A stretch of DNA of 64,000 nucleotides from positions 4,161,987 through 4,225,986 of the forward strand of contig NC_060970.1 of NCBI RefSeq assembly GCF_910589235.1, in the 5' to 3' direction. The DNA comes from Vespa crabro (Eukaryota > Arthropoda > Insecta > Hymenoptera > Vespidae). The notes under the pieces are model-generated. The model did not search any database. It had not been told where the DNA came from and saw only the letters and a program-made list of their open reading frames with translations. The position numbers and the translations under genes are program-made. Shown here in pieces: positions 33,854 through 44,474 of this stretch; position 1 is the first letter of the stretch; the number at the start of each line of letters is the position of its first letter.

Positions 33854-33920
<67 letters not shown>
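33854..33920. repeat. (TC)33 microsatellite
   Basis: Perfect TC tract of 67 bases, the longest dinucleotide repeat found here. Confidence 0.97.
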
Positions 33921-33924
<4 letters not shown>

Positions 33925-34024
33925 CATTCGTGCAATTTGGAATCACAAATCACGAAACGAATGCGTTATCGATAATAAAAATAATTTCTACTTCTTAAAA
34001 TTGTACCATTGTCATAACAATTAG

Positions 34025-34025
34025 G

Positions 34026-34059
<34 letters not shown>

Positions 34060-34060
34060 T
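34025..34060. repeat. (ATT)n triplet repeat
   Basis: About 11 ATT units. Confidence 0.95.
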
Positions 34061-34159
34061 AATATTATATATTATGTAAATACGTTGAAACAAAATGGAA
34101 CGAGAAATGACGATCCGATGTTCGATAAATATCTCTTCGTCTTCCTTGGTTTTGTTCTT

Positions 34160-34201
34160 TTAAAAAAGAAAAAAAAGAAAAAAAAAAAGAAAAAAAAAGA
34201 T
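34160..34201. repeat. A-rich tract
   Basis: A-runs separated by single G. Confidence 0.9.
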
Positions 34202-34640
34202 CGACCGAACGACGCACGGTAGCCTTTGTAAAATGGTCGTAGACAAGGTGAGAGCCGTGTTCGCGGGTTATTCCCGATGCAACGTGACACGGTTCTCATC
34301 CGATACCACCACTTGGATATGGGAGAACCGATCGGTCCCCGATCGTTTGGAATCCTCACGAAGATAGACGCGTCTACTAATAGGATTGATGGCCACGGTT
34401 ACCAGGAGAGATATCCTTGGGATTTCTACGAAATCCTTTAAATAACACCACTTAAAGCGATCCCGTGTAGAGGAACGTGACACTCGGACTAAACGCGATC
34501 GGCCATACGTCCATTCGACTTCGTTTCGAACAACCATAAATGCCGCTACCACGCACTTGACGTTTCCCGTAATCCCTTCGAGTGCCACGCCACTAGATCT
34601 CTCTCGGATCGAACGATCTCTCTCGAGCACTTGGGAAACT
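34202..34640. other. GC-balanced unique block, no gene recognised
   Basis: About 440 bases without simple repeats. The minus-strand frame over 34268-34630 begins with GTG; its first ATG leaves 89 codons of balanced composition that match nothing I know. CACTTAA (NK2-like) and CCATAAA (Caudal-like) motifs occur. It could be an exon, an old mobile-element fragment or an enhancer; the sequence alone cannot decide. Confidence 0.4.
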
Positions 34641-34644
34641 GATT

Positions 34645-35045
34645 TCGTTCGTTTTGATATCCATTATATACGTCGAGTTTATTTTTATTCTCTCATTCTT
34701 TTTCCTTTTCCTTTTTCTTTCTCTTCTCCCCTTTCTTGTATTTCACCAAAACGAAACGGAAAAAAGAAATCAGAGAGATACACGATCGATGACGATGATT
34801 GGAAGAGAAGAGACGAGAAAAAATAAAAGAAAAAAAGAAACAAAAAAAAAAGAGAAAAGCACAAAGATTTCAAGGATAATATAACGTTAATCATTGTCAA
34901 CGAGCGAATAGAAACATTTATTATTTCTATATTAATTTGATTGAACGTTATGTTCAATATACAGAATTTTAGACGGTGTTTATCGTAAAAGAGGAGCACG
35001 ATTGAAGAGATGATCGTACGACCAGGTGCCAGGACTTATGTACGA
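34645..35045. other. Unique sequence, no gene recognised
   Basis: C/T-rich at 34695-34735, A-rich at 34820-34860, AT-rich afterwards. Confidence 0.5.
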
Positions 35046-35047
35046 TC

Positions 35048-35136
35048 AAGAAAAAGAAATAGAGATAGAGATAGATAGATAGATAGATAGATAGACAGAC
35101 AGAAAGAGAGAGAAAAAAAGAGAGAGAGAGAGAGAA
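35048..35136. repeat. (GATA)n and (GA)n tract
   Basis: GATA units to about 35093, GACA units, then interrupted GA. Confidence 0.94.
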
Positions 35137-35143
35137 GGCGGCA

Positions 35144-35182
35144 CGAATGAACGGCAGGATGCAGAAACGAATGGCAGGATGC
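35144..35182. repeat. Short direct repeat
   Basis: CGAATG, then GGCAGGATGC, occurs at 35144-35162 (with an AAC insertion) and at 35168-35182. Confidence 0.85.
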
Positions 35183-35254
35183 CAGGATAGCAGTCACCTT
35201 CGAGTCACGTACATAACAAATGATTGCGGGACTGGCCAAGAGTAAGAAAGAAGA

Positions 35255-35325
35255 TGCAAGAGAAGAAGGAGGAAGAAAGAGAGAGGGATCGAGAATCAAG
35301 AGGAGAGAAAGAGAGAGAGAGCCGC
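35255..35325. repeat. Purine-rich (GA/GAAG) tract
   Basis: A/G-rich stretch with GA units. Confidence 0.85.
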
Positions 35326-35487
35326 ACGTAGTACCGTGGCGTACGATCTGTTGGTGGTCCGTTGCTCCGGGCGTCGCATCGTTTGTCAAGTCGTCGATAT
35401 GCCGATCCCGCGGCTCGATTACCATATTTTAACGCCAGCGTTGTTGGCACGCCACCGGCTACCGGAATCCCTTTAAAGCCTTGCCAT

Positions 35488-35555
35488 CCTCCTTCTCTTC
35501 CTTTTCTTCCTTCTTCTTCTTCTTCTTTTTCTTCTTTTATACCTTCTTCTTCTTC
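35488..35555. repeat. (CTT)n pyrimidine tract
   Basis: CTT triplets with T-run interruptions. Confidence 0.92.
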
Positions 35556-35742
35556 GACGTACGATTAGAAATTTCAATGAAGGATAATAATGGTCTCTCT
35601 CACTCTCTCTCTCTCCTTTTCTCTTTTTACGTTGGTTGTAATAAAAGTATAACGAAATGGGAAGGAAAAGAAAAAGAAAAAGAAGGAAAACAAAAGAAAA
35701 GAAAAATCGTTAGCCCAGATAAGAGATAATTTTGATAATTAC

Positions 35743-35745
<3 letters not shown>

Positions 35746-35791
<46 letters not shown>
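35746..35791. repeat. (GA)23 microsatellite
   Basis: Perfect GA tract of about 46 bases. Confidence 0.97.
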
Positions 35792-35795
<4 letters not shown>

Positions 35796-35881
35796 CTTAT
35801 CATCGAAGAACAAAGGCCAGGAGAACGTGCAATGGCATTTCTTTGATATATACAAGAGACATAAAAGAGTCTTCTTGGATC

Positions 35882-35911
35882 TATTATTTATTTATTTATT
35901 TATTTATTTAC
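35882..35911. repeat. (TTTA)n tetranucleotide repeat
   Basis: About seven TTTA units. Confidence 0.94.
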
Positions 35912-35999
35912 TTCTGTTACTCTTCCTCTTATTCTCTCATTCTTTCTCATTCTCTCTCTTTCTCTTTCGCTCTCTCGTTTGCGCGCATCTCTTGTAGCA

Positions 36000-36330
36000 T
36001 ATAGCCTTACCAGAGAGAAAAACGTGGGAGTAAGGTTAGGACGTCCAGGTTGGCTGAGCCGAGCTGCGGCAACTCAGAGTATACGTCTCCTCGTGTAGGG
36101 ATGAGTAGTCAATTTCCTTTCAGCGACACCGGCTGACATCGACGGAGGCGACGGGACCATTTATAACAGGCGCTAATAGATCCCCGGGTAAGCTGGCGTG
36201 AGGCCGTTTTACAGGTTTTCCGTCAACATCGGAATACATCAGAGATATATACCGGGTGCCCCGGTCCTGCACACCCTATGTTGGCTAATGGTCGTCGACG
36301 TCTACTCCTTCGTCCTTGTCCTTGTCTATG
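36000..36330. other. GC-rich unique block, no gene recognised
   Basis: Non-repetitive, CpG-containing block between AT-rich and CT-rich sequence. No exon or transposon end is recognised. Confidence 0.45.
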
Positions 36331-36342
36331 TTTTCACCACCT

Positions 36343-36482
36343 CTTCTCTCTCTCTCTCTCTCTATCTCTTTTCCTTCCTCTCTTCAACTTTTACCCATCT
36401 ACCTCCTCTAACTCTCTCCTCATATGTCCGCCGTTCGTCCGCTGAAACGCGAGCCTTGATACTCCCCTACCTCTATATGTTC

Positions 36483-36514
<32 letters not shown>
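36343..36514. repeat. Two (CT)n microsatellites
   Basis: CT tracts at about 36343-36366 and 36484-36514 with unique sequence between. Confidence 0.94.
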
Positions 36515-36519
<5 letters not shown>

Positions 36520-37060
36520 ACCCTATCGACGTGCCGTCCCTTTAACGCCCATCCGATAGGAGAATCGTTTTCCTCGGTTGAAAAATCGACGATATCCGAC
36601 AAATTTGTCGGCTACAACCCCTCTCAGCTTCTCTTTTCACGGACCATAAAAGCATTTACCGTTCCCCTCTTCTACGTCGACTTATAGTACCAACTTTTGA
36701 AACGAGGAGTTTCCCAAAGGCGTGTTCGATTGGAAAGTCTTTAAGAGAGAGATTTCGAGATAGATATTCTTTGGAGGAGGGTGATGGGAATGTCCTTAGT
36801 AAAAAAAAAAAAAAAAAAAAATGGAAGAGGGGATGTCTAACACAGAACGACTACAAGCTTTTGTATAACGATTTCGAAAGGTAAAAGTCGATTATCGGTT
36901 GTTACCTCTCCTTCCCTCCTACGCCTTTTATTATTTCCAATCGTTTTAAATAAATATCACATGCAAGGTCCATTGGTAAACATAAATTCCTTATACGACT
37001 TGTAACTGCTTGTATTCCTCGAGATATACTCTCTACCATCACTCACGTATACTTGCGCAA
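36520..37060. other. Unique sequence, no gene recognised
   Basis: Contains an A-run at 36801-36821. Otherwise featureless. Confidence 0.5.
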
Positions 37061-37061
37061 T

Positions 37062-37375
37062 GTAAAAAAAAAAAAAAAAAAAGAAAAAAAAAGACAGAGA
37101 GAAAAAAACGGAGAAAAAAGGAAGAAAAGAAGGAAAAAAAAGGAAGAAAGGAGATAAAAAAGAAGTAAAGAGAGAGAGAAAACAGAAGAAAAAAAAAAAA
37201 ATAGAAAGAAAGAAATATCCACGATGATATTCAACGAGAATATCTCGCGCCTCGTATAGCATATCCATCGTCGATGCCTCGTATCTTTGTTGGAGAGATA
37301 ATCGCACGGTAGCCATTGCAAAAAAAAAAGAAAGAAAAAAGAAAGAAAAAACGAAAAAGAAGAGACTGGTAGAGA
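37062..37375. repeat. A/G-rich tracts
   Basis: Purine tract at 37062-37215 and another at 37320-37385, with about 100 bases of unique sequence between. The Phe/Leu/Ser frames on the minus strand are artefacts. Confidence 0.9.
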
Positions 37376-37389
37376 GAAAGAGAGACGGT

Positions 37390-37650
37390 ACGACGTTCTT
37401 AGTTACTTGAATATGATCGAGTATCAACGACGAGGCATGCTCGCGCCAACACAGTGATCCTGAACAGCCAGGCTAGTAAATGATTCCACCGAGCGAAAGT
37501 TGGTTGGCATTGACAGCAGATTGAAATCATTGACTTGGCCGTGTCCGCGTTCACCGGCCTTTTACGAAGCGATATCAGATAGCGTGGAAACTGATAGACG
37601 ACGCGCCTCCTCCATACCGTCTCTCGGCACTTTGCCGGAGGAAGTCACTT
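37390..37650. other. CpG-rich unique block
   Basis: GC-balanced unique sequence upstream of the C/T-rich triplet tract. Confidence 0.45.
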
Positions 37651-37654
37651 TGCG

Positions 37655-37792
37655 CTCCTCCATCTTCACCTCCACCTCCATCACTACCACCATTTCCATC
37701 TACACTCTCCTCCTTTTCTTTCTTCGTCTTCTTCTTCTTCGTCTTCTTCTTCTTCGTCTTCTTCTTCGTCTTCTTCTTCTTCTACCTCATCG
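37655..37792. repeat. (TCC)n, then (TCTTCG)n/(TTC)n tract
   Basis: TCC/ACC triplets to 37700, then a tandem pattern of TTC triplets with regularly placed CGTC to 37792. Confidence 0.9.
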
Positions 37793-37802
37793 TTGTTGTA
37801 GT

Positions 37803-38087
37803 ATGAAATTTAAGAAGACACTAGCACACATAGCTGCGACCGCGATCCTTTCGTTTTATTCCCGCGCGATAAACGCTGGCAGCATGATGCATGACGTACC
37901 TCGCGTAATAATTCGTCATGACTTTTGCCCATTCGTCATTCGCTCCTTGAAAATGGTCGACGTTCGATGTAAAAGTATTGTAAAACGATGGAACACGAGT
38001 TTCTACTACCGAATGATCGAAGTAAACAGTCTCCTCATTCTCCTTCTCCTACTTCTCTCCCTCTTGAGCATTTGTTTTGAACTTTAA
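37803..38087 (+). CDS. Possible small ORF with signal peptide-like start and hydrophobic C-terminus
   Basis: An ATG at 37803, with A at -3, opens 94 codons ending in TAA. I do not recognise the protein. Seen in the translation: a basic N-terminus (MKFKK), a moderately hydrophobic segment ending RAINA before G26 that fits a signal-peptidase site, Cys at 42, 56 and 91, an N-T-S sequon at 64-66, and a Leu-rich hydrophobic tail from about residue 77. That order resembles a small secreted or membrane/GPI-anchored protein. Against it: the Leu tail comes from CT-rich low-complexity DNA, the frame continues open upstream without an ATG, and chance frames of this length are common. No splice or polyadenylation evidence is visible. 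Confidence 0.12.
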   Translation: MKFKKTLAHIAATAILSFYSRAINAGSMMHDVPRVIIRHDFCPFVIRSLKMVDVRCKSIVKRWNTSFYYRMIEVNSLLILLLLLLSLLSICFEL

Positions 38088-38210
38088 TGGATTCGTCGGT
38101 AATGAAGATGGATATAAACAAGCCATCGATGACCTTCGAAAAGGAAGGTCTTTTACTCGGTTATACTTTTAAGCGATCGTCAAAGAGAAATATCGATTAC
38201 CGAATTCCCC

Positions 38211-38247
38211 CACCCTCTCTCTCTCACTCTTTCTCTCTCTCTCACTC
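38211..38247. repeat. (CT)n tract
   Basis: CT units with CACT interruptions. Confidence 0.92.
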
Positions 38248-38496
38248 GTTGCGTAAAGGAAAAATTACGTTTAATCCTCGTACCCAATCGGACATATTCG
38301 TGTAATGGTATTACTCGGTATTTATTAATCGAATATAAAATTGGATTCTCCTCGTTCAAAATCTGTAACATTACGTTCGTTAATACCGACATGATTTCAC
38401 TCTCCGTGATATCAAAACACAGCTGTGCATACAACGTTAAAGGCAAAATAAGAAGATCGAAATATACGCGTTGAGAAATCGAAGACGATTTCACAG

Positions 38497-38523
38497 AAGA
38501 AAGAGAGAGAGAGAAAGAGAGAA

Positions 38524-38562
<39 letters not shown>
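38497..38562. repeat. (GA)n microsatellite
   Basis: GA tract with GAAA interruptions, perfect at its end. Confidence 0.95.
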
Positions 38563-38563
<1 letters not shown>

Positions 38564-38564
38564 T

Positions 38565-38880
38565 GAAAAAGGTTGCAGAGAAGCTGGTTGCAGGCCAAAC
38601 GATTATCATGAGACGTCGATACTTGAGTCAAGTAGTCGACGATGAATCTTCAATTCTCATAACGTCGACCCCGTCGTCCCGTGGCTTCAATCGACGTCGA
38701 TTGAAGTGGTCGCAACGATTCCATCGAGCAAGCATCTCGGTGGTGGTCACCTTTGGTGGTCTGAAATTCTTTACACTCGAAATTACATCCACTAAGTGGA
38801 AATCGGCCGACTACTTCGTTTGCGCTGGCAATCAGCCTCCGAACGCACAGCTTCTCTCTTGAATCTTCCACGAGTGGAGG
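38565..38880. other. CpG-rich unique block, no gene recognised
   Basis: GC-balanced block containing the 22-bp palindrome at 38685-38706. The frame over it begins with GTG and has no known similarity. Confidence 0.45.
38685..38706. repeat. Perfect 22-bp palindrome
   Basis: CTTCAATCGAC is followed immediately by its exact reverse complement GTCGATTGAAG, with no spacer. It is not a simple repeat. Confidence 0.93.
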
Positions 38881-39218
38881 AAGTCCCTTTTTCTTTCTCT
38901 TTTTCTATATCTTTCTGTTTTCTTTTTTAATCTTTCAGAATAACCTTCGTCGCTGGATCAAACGCCTTCGGAACGCTCATTGAATGCTTGATTTTAATTT
39001 ACCCATATAATTATTTAAATATAAGATAATATCGACTCGAACGATTCTTAGTAACTCGGAATTGTACGAGGGGGTTTACGAGCGAATATCGAATAAGATT
39101 TTATTTTCATTCGAAAGAGAAAATCATTTTCAATTTTGTACTACGTTCGTCCTTCATTACGAATAATACTTTTTTTTCTTTTACGTTACTATATACCAAT
39201 CGTCGTTTGCGTTATAAA

Positions 39219-39240
39219 TATCTTTTTTTTTTTTTTTTTC
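39219..39240. repeat. Poly-T tract
   Basis: Run of T in a wider T-rich stretch. Confidence 0.9.
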
Positions 39241-39439
39241 TTTCTCTCCCTTCCTCCTACTTAATAAGATTTATCAATGAGAAATAAAAATTACGTGAGA
39301 TATATTATAAATTGAAATGAGAGTTACTGCCGATGATTCGGTACAAAAACCTACGAACGCCTCCGTATCGAAAGCTAATACTGCTCGATCATTGTTAGCA
39401 AGAACCCGTTCGAGCTTCAGGTACCATTCTATCTCAATG

Positions 39440-39535
39440 AAAAGAAAAAAAAAAAAAAAAGAAAAGAAAGAAAGAAAGAAAGAAAGAAAGAAAACAAAGA
39501 AATAAAAAAAGAATATATATATACATATATATAGT
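39440..39535. repeat. A-rich, (GAAA)n and (TA)n tract
   Basis: A-run, GAAA units to about 39494, and a short TA stretch at 39514-39532. Confidence 0.92.
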
Positions 39536-39539
39536 TGGC

Positions 39540-39825
39540 AGGAATCCACCCGTTAAATTGCCGATTACTCGCCCGCTTATTTACCCAAATTGGAAATTTT
39601 CTGCTCAATTTCGTCATTTGCTCGAACGATTTGGTCCCAATTAATACGTCACACGTATCTCCGGATTCGTTCGAATTCGTCCGAAGCGTGAATCCTTTTT
39701 CGAGGGCCCTTTTACGAGGGGATGACGAGGGGGACAAAACACTCTTTACGTAGGACGATTATTTCCATTATATCTTGCAAAAAGTATTAAACCTCCTACC
39801 ATTCATAATTGTCTCGTCTCGATGT
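39540..39825. other. Unique sequence, no gene recognised
   Basis: GC-balanced unique sequence; nothing recognised. Confidence 0.45.
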
Positions 39826-39827
39826 AT

Positions 39828-39834
39828 TTAAAAA

Positions 39835-39867
<33 letters not shown>
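39828..39867. repeat. Poly-A tract
   Basis: About 40 bases of A with one T. No element body is recognised next to it. Confidence 0.94.
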
Positions 39868-39868
<1 letters not shown>

Positions 39869-40179
39869 AAACAAAATGTGTTATTGTCGTTGTTGTTTTT
39901 TTTTTATTCTTTATTTTATGTAATATTTAATTTACAAACCAATCCAGCGATTGATTTACCTGTCAACCTTGTTTGAAGGTATTTTGACTCGACAAGATTC
40001 ATTCATGTGTGATACACGAGGAGTCAAGTCAGTCCAAGACATAATACAATTTAAAAAGAACTCCATAAAGATTCGTATAATTATACTTTTGAGGATGAAC
40101 AGTAATCGACAATAACGAGATCCGCTACCGTTTTTTATTGTTGCCAGAGAGAGTGTCAACGTCTCTCGATCAACGAAGT

Positions 40180-40182
<3 letters not shown>

Positions 40183-40215
<33 letters not shown>

Positions 40216-40300
40216 CTTTCTTTTTCTTCACATTTCTCTCTCTCTCTCTCTCTCTCTCTTTTCTTTTTTCTTTCTCTTTTCCTTTTTTTCCTTTCTCTTC
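40183..40300. repeat. (CT)n tracts in pyrimidine-rich region
   Basis: CT at 40183-40212 and 40234-40259, then T/C-rich to 40300. Confidence 0.94.
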
Positions 40301-40641
40301 CCATTTGTTCCTTTTTCGCTGTCGGAGAGCCCTCATCATCTCTTCTACCAAAGTCACGTCAGGAACTGCTGGCAGAATAAGGGCCGATGTTTGCTTCGTC
40401 ACTATTTTGTTTATTCCTTCTCACGGGCACACCCTTCTTCCCCAACTGTCCCCCTCCCGCCCTCTCCCCCTCTCACTACTACCTATGCACCCGCCACCTC
40501 TCCTCTTTTTTTCTTTTTTTCGATGCAAGTACATATATCTATATCCCGTGTCGATTGAAAGTCTCATATGTTTGCGCGTGAACATTCTAAAAATTATATT
40601 CGATCCCGACTCTACTTCTCTCTCTTTTTATCTTGGATCAT

Positions 40642-40735
40642 CTAAAAAAAAAAAAAAAAGGAAGAAAAGAGTAAAAAAAAAAAAAAAGAAAAAAAAAGAG
40701 AAAAGGAAAAATTAAGAAAAAAAAAATAAAAACCA
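40642..40735. repeat. A-rich tract
   Basis: Poly-A with G interruptions. Confidence 0.9.
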
Positions 40736-40789
40736 AGTAAAACGAATATATTTCGATTAATTCTCACCAGAATACGACATTCAAAAAGG

Positions 40790-40793
40790 GAGA

Positions 40794-40827
<34 letters not shown>
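40790..40827. repeat. (GA)n microsatellite
   Basis: GA tract of about 38 bases with one GGGA. Confidence 0.95.
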
Positions 40828-40829
<2 letters not shown>

Positions 40830-40830
<1 letters not shown>

Positions 40831-41170
40831 AATGTACATGTATATAAGTACGAGTCCTCGTTCTTAATTACCATGCTTGCATCATAAAAAGTAATGAAAA
40901 GTAAGCTTAATAACAACGTTGCAGCTGATTCATTGTGAAAAGCGAATAAAAATAAAATTGGCCAGGTTACGTGCATACATACGTTATTATCAAAGTGGTA
41001 ACACGATCCTCCACCATGCCAACGAAGGAATAAAGAATAATTACCAAGTCAGGATCGACAACGACCGATCGATCGATCGCATATCGATACAAAATTATTC
41101 GACATAGAATTATTCATAATTCCTTGCTACGAGATATCGACGCGAGATCATACCCGTTCATTACTTTTTT
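40830..41170. other. Unique sequence, no gene recognised
   Basis: AT-rich, with a short CGAT run at about 41067-41080. Confidence 0.5.
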
Positions 41171-41171
41171 C

Positions 41172-41176
<5 letters not shown>

Positions 41177-41202
<26 letters not shown>

Positions 41203-41203
41203 T
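41177..41203. repeat. (CT)n microsatellite
   Basis: CT tract of about 27 bases. Confidence 0.95.
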
Positions 41204-41214
41204 TTCCTTCTCTC

Positions 41215-41685
41215 TCAAAGGCTTCGTTTTATACTCGATATGATCTGCCTCGAGTGAATGGACCAAGCCGGCTTGCTCTTCTTCTGGTAACAACGACGTC
41301 TTAAGCTGCTTGGGTGCATTGTTGCTGCTAATGGGCCTGCAGCCGCTCCACGGCTACCGAGCGCAGCCTAATTATGATTTATAGTCCTCGTACCTACAGC
41401 ATCGGGCATCGAACGTCCCTCTTCTCACCGTTCCCTAACTCCCTCCTCTCTCACATTCGAGCACGCCATGATTTCGCGACGACCATGGTGTAACTTCGTC
41501 CCTGTGTGTAAACCGTTCTGTGCGTCCTCCTTATCGTCCACGTTCATGTCCATGTTCAAGTCCACGTCCACGTGATAACTTTTGCATAAGAACGCTTAAC
41601 CATAAGTCTCGCTTTAACAAGGACACACCGCTTGCTATTCCTCAAACATGACTCCTCCCGTGAACCACCGGTTTTTAACTACCTC
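41215..41685. other. GC-balanced unique block
   Basis: Non-repetitive block with CCTGCAG, homeodomain-type TAATTA and CpG. It ends in a degenerate hexamer repeat (GTCCAC/GTTCAT) at 41541-41573. No gene is recognised. Confidence 0.5.
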
Positions 41686-41693
41686 CTACTACA

Positions 41694-41732
<39 letters not shown>
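41686..41732. repeat. (ACT)n triplet repeat
   Basis: About 14 ACT/TAC triplets with one AAC variant. Confidence 0.96.
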
Positions 41733-41733
<1 letters not shown>

Positions 41734-41975
41734 CTTTTCTCTAAAGATTTCGCTGAATCACCGATTACCGAACACCGGACTCGACCACTTTGATCTAATT
41801 CCATTCGAAAAGTTTTCCTTTTATGGTGAAAGTAGAAAAGCAAGAATGGTAGCTTAACAAGACCTCAAGATATAAGTCATGAAAGACAATAAAAGTCTTA
41901 TTCCGAAATTCTAGGACAATGACGAGCGAAAGTTTTGAAAGTCTTTTGAGGTAAGATCACGACCAACGGTAAAGC

Positions 41976-42032
41976 ACAATCACAATTACCACCACCAATA
42001 CCACCATAACCAAAATCACCAACACCACCATC
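41976..42032. repeat. Imperfect (ACC)n tract
   Basis: ACC triplets with AAT, ATA and AAC variants. Confidence 0.88.
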
Positions 42033-42150
42033 GGGAGAATTCTCCTCGACCCTTCTGATTATGCTCCTAAATTCGAGACAATAAGTTATAAATATTGAAA
42101 TTTGCCGGTCGCTTCGACGGACCGCCCTCTTCTTCCGCTTCTCTCTTTTT

Positions 42151-42209
<59 letters not shown>

Positions 42210-42212
42210 AAC
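42151..42212. repeat. (GAAA)n followed by (GA)n
   Basis: About eight GAAA units passing directly into GA units. Confidence 0.96.
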
Positions 42213-42350
42213 GAAGGGTCGATGGTATTAGGCGACTAGGCCTTCTCGCCCACGACTCCTTCTTCTTCGTTTCCGTTCGCATCGTGTAGGCATCATTAGA
42301 CGTAATCGAACTTAAGACGCATCTTCGCTCTCTCTCTCCTTCTCTTTTGT

Positions 42351-42406
42351 AGAAGAAGAAGAAGAAGAAGAAGAAGAAGAAGAAGAAGAAGAAGAAGAAG
42401 AAGAAG
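42351..42406. repeat. (GAA)18 triplet repeat
   Basis: Perfect GAA tract of about 56 bases. Confidence 0.97.
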
Positions 42407-42409
42407 GTG

Positions 42410-42885
42410 TGCCAACATGAAGGAGAGGCAACGCCGATGCATCACGATACCTCTTTTTGTCCCTTCACCACCGCCAAATTCGTACCATTCTTTCTAAGAG
42501 AGCTCTCGACCGGTTCGGGTTCGGTTCGGTTCGGGTGCGGGTACGGGAGAACTTCCGCTCTTTCCAAAGCTACATCCTTCGTACCTTAAATCTTTCCTGT
42601 CTTCTGGGTGTGTCTTTTATATCGTAAAAGTGATGCCCGAAATATCGCGGCATTTATCGTCAAACTAATAATCGATTATTTCAATTAAATTGATAGATTT
42701 TTTTCAATGAGAAAAAAAAAATAGTAATGATAATCGCGTATACATTTTTTTTTTGTTTTCAAATAAAACGTATAAAAAAAGATATATATATATATACATA
42801 TATATAAAAAAGAAGAGGAAGAAGGTCGAAAATTTGAAAATTCCTGGCTCCCAGTTTCTCGTGATTCTTTCGAATTTGGTTGAAT
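42410..42885. other. Unique sequence, no gene recognised
   Basis: GC-rich to about 42600 with GGTTCGG repeats near 42510-42535, then AT-rich with a T-run and TA stretch. Confidence 0.5.
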
Positions 42886-42889
42886 TCAC

Positions 42890-42891
42890 CA

Positions 42892-42924
<33 letters not shown>

Positions 42925-42994
42925 TCGTCGTCGTCGTCGTCATCGTCGTCGTCGTCGTCTTCGTTGTCGTCGTCGTCTTCGTTGTTGTCGTCGA
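42890..42994. repeat. Long (CGT)n triplet repeat
   Basis: About 105 bases of CGT triplets with CAT and CTT variants, flanked on the left by CACCAT like the tract at 54352. Confidence 0.96.
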
Positions 42995-43128
42995 CTCCTC
43001 TCGGCACGTATATAACTGCGCATAAGCGAAATTTATACCGGGCGATTTGATTACCGCGATATAAACTTGATGCGGACTCGGACGACAAGACGGGAGCATA
43101 CATCACCGGAACGCGGTTCGGTGGTACC

Positions 43129-43210
43129 CATTCTCCTCCTCCTCCACCTCCTTTTCCTCCACCTTCATCTTCTTCTTCTTCTTCTTCTTCTTCTTCTTCT
43201 TCTTCTTCTC
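43129..43210. repeat. (CTC)n/(CTT)n tract
   Basis: CTC and CCA triplets, then about 14 CTT triplets. Confidence 0.94.
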
Positions 43211-43214
43211 TATC

Positions 43215-43660
43215 TCTACCTCATCGTATCGCTCACCGGCATCCATCGAGTTATCTCACGAATTTTGTTTCTTTTTCCATTCCTTTCCTACAAGTCGTAC
43301 AAGAGATCACTTATCCAGTCATCCCTTTCCTTTTCAGAAATTACAAATGTCATTATAAAAATTAAATAGAAATTTCGCGATATCCGATAAAACGATATAA
43401 AATCGTTATAATACGTAACGATGTAATGTAATATCGAATTGCGAAAAATGATATTATCTGGATTCGTTCGAAGAAACTTAAGAGAAATCAAAGTTTAAAA
43501 AATACAGAGATCGACGATCCCATGGAAACATTTTATACGAGAGATATTCCATTTTCGAGGTTCAGTTTCACGTTCAAAAAAGGTTTCTTTAAATCGTTCT
43601 AGATCTCGATCATCACATGGTACTCCTCCTCCTTCTTCTTCTCGCTTTATTCTTTTTCAT
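43215..43660. other. Unique AT-rich sequence, no gene recognised
   Basis: No repeat or coding signal is visible. Confidence 0.5.
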
Positions 43661-43670
43661 CATCCTTTTA

Positions 43671-43672
<2 letters not shown>

Positions 43673-43720
<48 letters not shown>

Positions 43721-43792
43721 CTTATTATGTCTCTTTCTATCTCTACCAAGACGACCAACCAACCAACCAACCAAACCGACCGACCGACCGAC
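43673..43792. repeat. (CT)n, then (CCAA)n(CCGA)n
   Basis: CT tract at 43673-43714. After 35 bases a tetranucleotide tract runs CCAA times about five, then CCGA times about four (43752-43792). Confidence 0.95.
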
Positions 43793-44013
43793 TCTCTTCT
43801 TCTCCCTCGTGCCGCACGTTTCAGTTCGTAAACGAGATAACGAGATCAAATTTATGGTACCAGATCTCCAACGAGAATATGATAATCGCGGCTAATGCCG
43901 AATGCTCGTGGTGTTAAGGACTATAGTTTCTTCCTTGTCCTATTCTGTTTTTTGTTCTGTTCTATCCTATTCTGTCTTTTCACTTTTTCGATATTGATGA
44001 AATACGAAGAGAG

Positions 44014-44014
44014 A

Positions 44015-44053
<39 letters not shown>

Positions 44054-44056
44054 AAT
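44014..44056. repeat. (GA)n microsatellite
   Basis: GA tract with GAAA interruptions at both ends. Confidence 0.95.
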
Positions 44057-44059
44057 ATG

Positions 44060-44300
44060 TTATACGTAAGATACATTTTCTCATAATAAGCGTCGTAGAA
44101 TTTAAATCATTGAGAACTACTCATCTTCGAATCGACCAGATTTATTCAACAAGGTAAAAAGTCCCAATAAATTAATACGATTCATTTCCCTAGCTAAATT
44201 CGGTAAGCTGAAGGGAAACTAAACGGAAAGGTTAGCATTGCTTCGAGGAGCCATTCTCTGAGATTTTATTATTCAGGTTCGTAAACACACGTACATATGC
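44060..44300. other. Unique sequence, no gene recognised
   Basis: AT-rich unique DNA. Confidence 0.45.
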
Positions 44301-44305
44301 GCGTA

Positions 44306-44318
44306 TACACACACACAT

Positions 44319-44358
<40 letters not shown>
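44306..44358. repeat. Compound (CA)n(TA)n
   Basis: CA units to 44340, then TA units. Confidence 0.95.
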
Positions 44359-44440
44359 GTATGTATAACTATGGTGCCGGTGAAATCTTTATTTGGAATC
44401 ATTCCAAGAACAATAACGTATCTTCCCGCTTACCGTCGCG

Positions 44441-44474
44441 TTGCTGCTGCTGCTGCTCTCTCTCTCTCTCTTTC
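44441..44474. repeat. (TGC)n followed by (TC)n
   Basis: Five TGC triplets then TC units. In one frame this gives an Ala run followed by Leu-Ser repeats. Confidence 0.93.
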
